Below, piece after piece: positions 61,565 through 64,000 of a DNA stretch of 64,000 nucleotides. A program made the position numbers and the translations under genes. The DNA is taken from contig NZ_CP033932.1 in NCBI RefSeq assembly GCF_003815975.1, positions 124,001 through 188,000 of the forward strand, written 5' to 3'. The notes beneath the pieces were generated by a model. It ran no database searches. It saw nothing but the letters and a program-made list of their open reading frames with translations, and had not been told where the DNA came from. How positions within the stretch are numbered: position 1 is the first letter of the stretch; each line of letters starts with the position of its first letter. The stretch comes from Chryseobacterium bernardetii (GTDB lineage Bacteria; Bacteroidota; Bacteroidia; Flavobacteriales; Weeksellaceae).

Positions 61565-63520
61565 TTATTTTTTAATCAGGTTTCCTGCTTTTTGCCCATT
61601 CACAGTTACAATATAAACTCCGGAAAGCATATTAGATGGTAACTGTATGTCAAGTTTATTTGCTCCATCTGTAAGAGTAACTTTTTCAGAAAGTTCTTTT
61701 CTTCCGTTTAAATTCACTACTTCTACAGTTCCTTTACCTTGTTTTCCATTAAATGTTACAGTAAATCTGTCTGTTGCCGGGTTCGGGCTGATGGTATAAG
61801 CTGAAATATTTGAGGTTGATGCTACAAGTCCGGCAGGAGAAGTTCCTCCTCCAACACCTACTGCATCCCATGCATTGGCAACCTGTGTTACTTCATTGCT
61901 GCCCGCACCGTATAAATCTGCTGCTGCCTGAAGAGAATATGTTCTTGTATTTGCATAATTGGATGACGAAGTCAGATAAGTTGTCAATGTTCTGTAAGCG
62001 ATAGCTCCAGCCTTATCAAGTCCGATTCCCGAAACATTATAAGCAAATCCTTTATCATTGGTACCAGATCCTCCGGTTACTAACAAATAATACCAGAAGT
62101 TAAGCACTCCAGAGTTGGTATGTACCCCACAATAATCATTAGATTGGCTAGGAGTTACACAACCTGAAGTTGTAGTTGTTTTCCAGTAAGTTCCCATATA
62201 AGTATCAGGTTGGCTGTAAGCATTAGGATTCGCCATATTTCTGATCACATAATTGAAATCTTCTCCAAGTGTCCAGCTTGCCTGCGTAGGTCTTGCCCAA
62301 CGCTCAATTGTATTTCCGAAAATATCTGAGAAACCTTCATTTAAAGCTCCTGATTCTCTCTGATAAGCCAGGTTAGCTGTTTTGGAAGTTAAGCCGTGTG
62401 TGATTTCATGACCGCACACATCTATTGCTGTTAAAGGTTTTCCACCGTTTGTTGTAGAACTTCCGTCACCATAAGTCATTCTGGAACCATCCCAAAATGC
62501 ATTAAAATAGTTGGTAGAATAATGCACATAAGATTTAATAGCGAAATTATTATTATCAATACTCTTACGGCCGTATTTTGTATAAAAATAATCTACTGTC
62601 ATTTCTGCTCCCCAATGAGCATCTGTAGCGTATTGATCTTTATTGGTATTAACATTATTCCAGTTATTATCTGTGTCTGTAAAGTCTACTGCAGAAGCAT
62701 AGTTGGTTCCTTTTTTCAGGTTATATGTTTCCACCGCTGTTCCTGCATTTCTTCCTGTTTCTCTTAAACGATAGCTTCCGTTATAAGAATCTGTAGTTAT
62801 ACTACGGGTTCCGCTGTATCCTGTAACGGCTGTTCCCGGGCTGTTCACTTCATGGATAATAGCATCTACTCCAAGTACTTTCCCGTTTTTAGCATCTACG
62901 AAAACATATTGTCTGCTTAATGGTTTTTCAGCATAGATATCAAATTTATAAGCCAGCCTTAAATCATTCAGTTTGTCATCATCAGGGTCTGAATAATAGA
63001 CTAACTCTCCTTTAGGGGCAAAGCTTGCATTAGGATCTCCTGTTTCTTTTTTAAGAAAATCTTCCTCTTCTTTGTTTTTCCACTTATAGGATTCTGCCCC
63101 TACAAATGATAAAGCACTTTGCAATGCTTCATTTTCAGTAAGGTTGGCACTTTTGTCAAGTTCCTTAGAAACTTTAACAACCCATTTCCCTGATTGCCCT
63201 ACAATTTTACCGTTTTTAGTCTGTACTGCCATCATTCCGTATTCTACAGGAATATCATTAACAGTTTGCTGAAATCTTTGAGTTTCAAAACCTAATGCAT
63301 CTTTTTCTGAGCCTAATTTGCGAGCCTGTCCCGGAGAAAGTCTTTGAGTGGCTTCATCAAATAAAACGGGACTTCCCTGGAAGGCCGGAGCGTTTTTGTC
63401 AAATCTGAGAAACTCTGCGTGTAATCCATTTTTACCGGAGATTACTTTTGATGGAGTATTTTGCCCAAAAACGAAAGAGCAGGCTGCAACGCTCGCTGCT
63501 AAAATAAATTTTGCTTTCAT
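61565..63520 (-). CDS. secreted M4 (thermolysin-like) metalloprotease with T9SS sorting domain
   Basis: A 651-residue extracellular zinc protease. Signal peptide (1-20, SFVFGQ) and an FTP/PepSY propeptide (about 50-220) precede the M4 catalytic domain (about 230-560). The zinc site is HEITH (371-375), with third ligand Glu395 in GALNEGFSDIFG; SNDYCGVHTNSGVLN holds the later catalytic His. The end is a T9SS domain (AYTISPNPATDRFTVTF...SGVYIVTV). It resembles bacillolysin/elastase-like enzymes. Single gene. A likely major secreted protease. Confidence 0.95.
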   Translation of the reverse strand: MKAKFILAASVAACSFVFGQNTPSKVISGKNGLHAEFLRFDKNAPAFQGSPVLFDEATQRLSPGQARKLGSEKDALGFETQRFQQTVNDIPVEYGMMAVQTKNGKIVGQSGKWVVKVSKELDKSANLTENEALQSALSFVGAESYKWKNKEEEDFLKKETGDPNASFAPKGELVYYSDPDDDKLNDLRLAYKFDIYAEKPLSRQYVFVDAKNGKVLGVDAIIHEVNSPGTAVTGYSGTRSITTDSYNGSYRLRETGRNAGTAVETYNLKKGTNYASAVDFTDTDNNWNNVNTNKDQYATDAHWGAEMTVDYFYTKYGRKSIDNNNFAIKSYVHYSTNYFNAFWDGSRMTYGDGSSTTNGGKPLTAIDVCGHEITHGLTSKTANLAYQRESGALNEGFSDIFGNTIERWARPTQASWTLGEDFNYVIRNMANPNAYSQPDTYMGTYWKTTTTSGCVTPSQSNDYCGVHTNSGVLNFWYYLLVTGGSGTNDKGFAYNVSGIGLDKAGAIAYRTLTTYLTSSSNYANTRTYSLQAAADLYGAGSNEVTQVANAWDAVGVGGGTSPAGLVASTSNISAYTISPNPATDRFTVTFNGKQGKGTVEVVNLNGRKELSEKVTLTDGANKLDIQLPSNMLSGVYIVTVNGQKAGNLIKK

Positions 63521-63788
63521 AAATAATATTTGTTTAACGTGAAAACGAAGTTATAAACTTTTCACAATAAAACACTATATGTGTTGATAAAAATTCAATA
63601 GAAAATATAAATCAATAAATAAACCATAATTATAATTTTAAAACAAAGAGAAATAATTAAAAATAATTTTATTATTATGGAAATTTTTCATGAATTTAAT
63701 TAATAGAAATCTATATTTTGTGAATTATTTTTTTCATTATGCTGTGCATTTTATTGGATATATTTTATTAAAATCTGTTAGATTTATA
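63521..63788. other. AT-rich intergenic region without a gene
   Basis: This 268-nt upstream region of the M4 protease is extremely AT-rich. It contains the 15-mer shared with 54599-54613 (here 63643-63657). No convincing promoter pair could be placed by eye. Confidence 0.6.
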
Positions 63789-63822
63789 AAAAAATAAGGC
63801 TTCCTCTAGAGAGAAAGCCTTT
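63789..63822 (-). terminator. terminator of the partial gene at the right edge
   Basis: AAGGCTT (63796-63802) and AAGCCTT (63815-63821), with inner CTCT/AGAG pairing, form a hairpin. It is followed on the minus strand by ATTTTTTT. It lies 23 nt beyond the stop at 63845. Confidence 0.8.
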
Positions 63823-63844
63823 ATATATCCTAAAAATATGCTTC

Positions 63845-64000
63845 TTATTTTCTAACAGGAGTCCTGAATTCCCCATACCCTATCAGCCCATCATAATTCC
63901 GCCCGAAAGGAGCATAGTAAAGAAATGCCTGATAAAGGTTTTCTGTCTGCCAGAAGTTACCGTTCACTTCACCAAAATCTAAGGGGCCATCACCTTGCTT
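63845..64000 (-). CDS. unidentified protein, C-terminal fragment
   Basis: The last 51 codons of a minus-strand gene enter from the right edge and end at TAA (63845-63847). They read DFGEVNGNFWQTENLYQAFL, then YYAPFGRNYDGLIGYGEFRTPVRK. The aromatic-rich end is not recognised. A terminator follows, supporting a real gene end. Confidence 0.6.
   Translation of the reverse strand, partial: KQGDGPLDFGEVNGNFWQTENLYQAFLYYAPFGRNYDGLIGYGEFRTPVRK

Overview
The window reads as a chromosomal segment of a Flavobacteriia bacterium of the Chryseobacterium/Elizabethkingia type (Bacteroidota). Support: AT-rich intergenic DNA; Bacteroidota-type promoters (TTG or TTTG, about 18-20 nt, then TAnnTTTG) before several genes; three secreted proteins ending in type IX secretion (T9SS) sorting domains; lipoproteins with acidic residues after the lipid Cys, like Bacteroidota surface-export signals; and Bacteroidota marker genes (DUF4290 before murA; rpmB-rpmG-DUF4295-ftsY; DUF4876/DUF6850 beside a TonB receptor). 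Genus assignment is inference.

Layout. 1-988: 5' part of der (minus). 1205-2830: tRNA-Gln, then a small accessory patch with a decayed toxin-like tail, an orphan immunity-like gene and a frameshifted gene. 2829-8123: katG, a haem-binding protein, a DCC thiol oxidoreductase and a lipoprotein alpha-amylase. 8297-10487: DUF4290-murA. 10515-11808: a lone NIL-domain protein behind a large palindrome, and a YiiX-like lipoprotein. 11920-13997: a two-component system. 14215-21421: an EamA exporter and an MgtC / RND adaptor / RND pump / TolC operon. 21506-27119: repeat-rich spacer, DUF1801, a T9SS protein, then aminotransferase-lipoprotein-murB. 27183-33946: a four-gene outer-membrane locus (TonB receptor, DUF4876 surface lipoprotein, DUF6850 barrel, di-haem peroxidase) behind a promoter bracketed by a 14-bp inverted repeat. 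34106-41684: proC, vanZ-like, lnt, an FG-GAP T9SS protein, ribosomal L28/L33, DUF4295, a secreted RidA-like protein, ftsY, GlsB-like. 41761-48278: sppA, folK and three tandem OmpA-type paralogues. 48357-54325: recQ, fmt, a Crp/Fnr regulator, ribB with a degenerate second domain, an LLM flavin oxidoreductase. 54650-64000: astacin-like protease, PIF1-like helicase, lipoprotein, gamma carbonic anhydrase, nifU-type gene, flavin reductase, ferrochelatase, M4 protease and a partial gene.

Most of the window is housekeeping. The best lead for a poorly described system is the 27-34 kb outer-membrane locus. Other points worth attention are MurA with Asp in place of the catalytic Cys, the toxin/immunity remnant beside tRNA-Gln, the NIL-domain gene with its palindrome, domain-wise sequence homogenisation in the OmpA triplet, and two families of dispersed palindromic intergenic repeats. 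No CRISPR array, intact insertion sequence, prophage, rRNA or replication origin was seen. All family names come from reading motifs by eye, without database searches.
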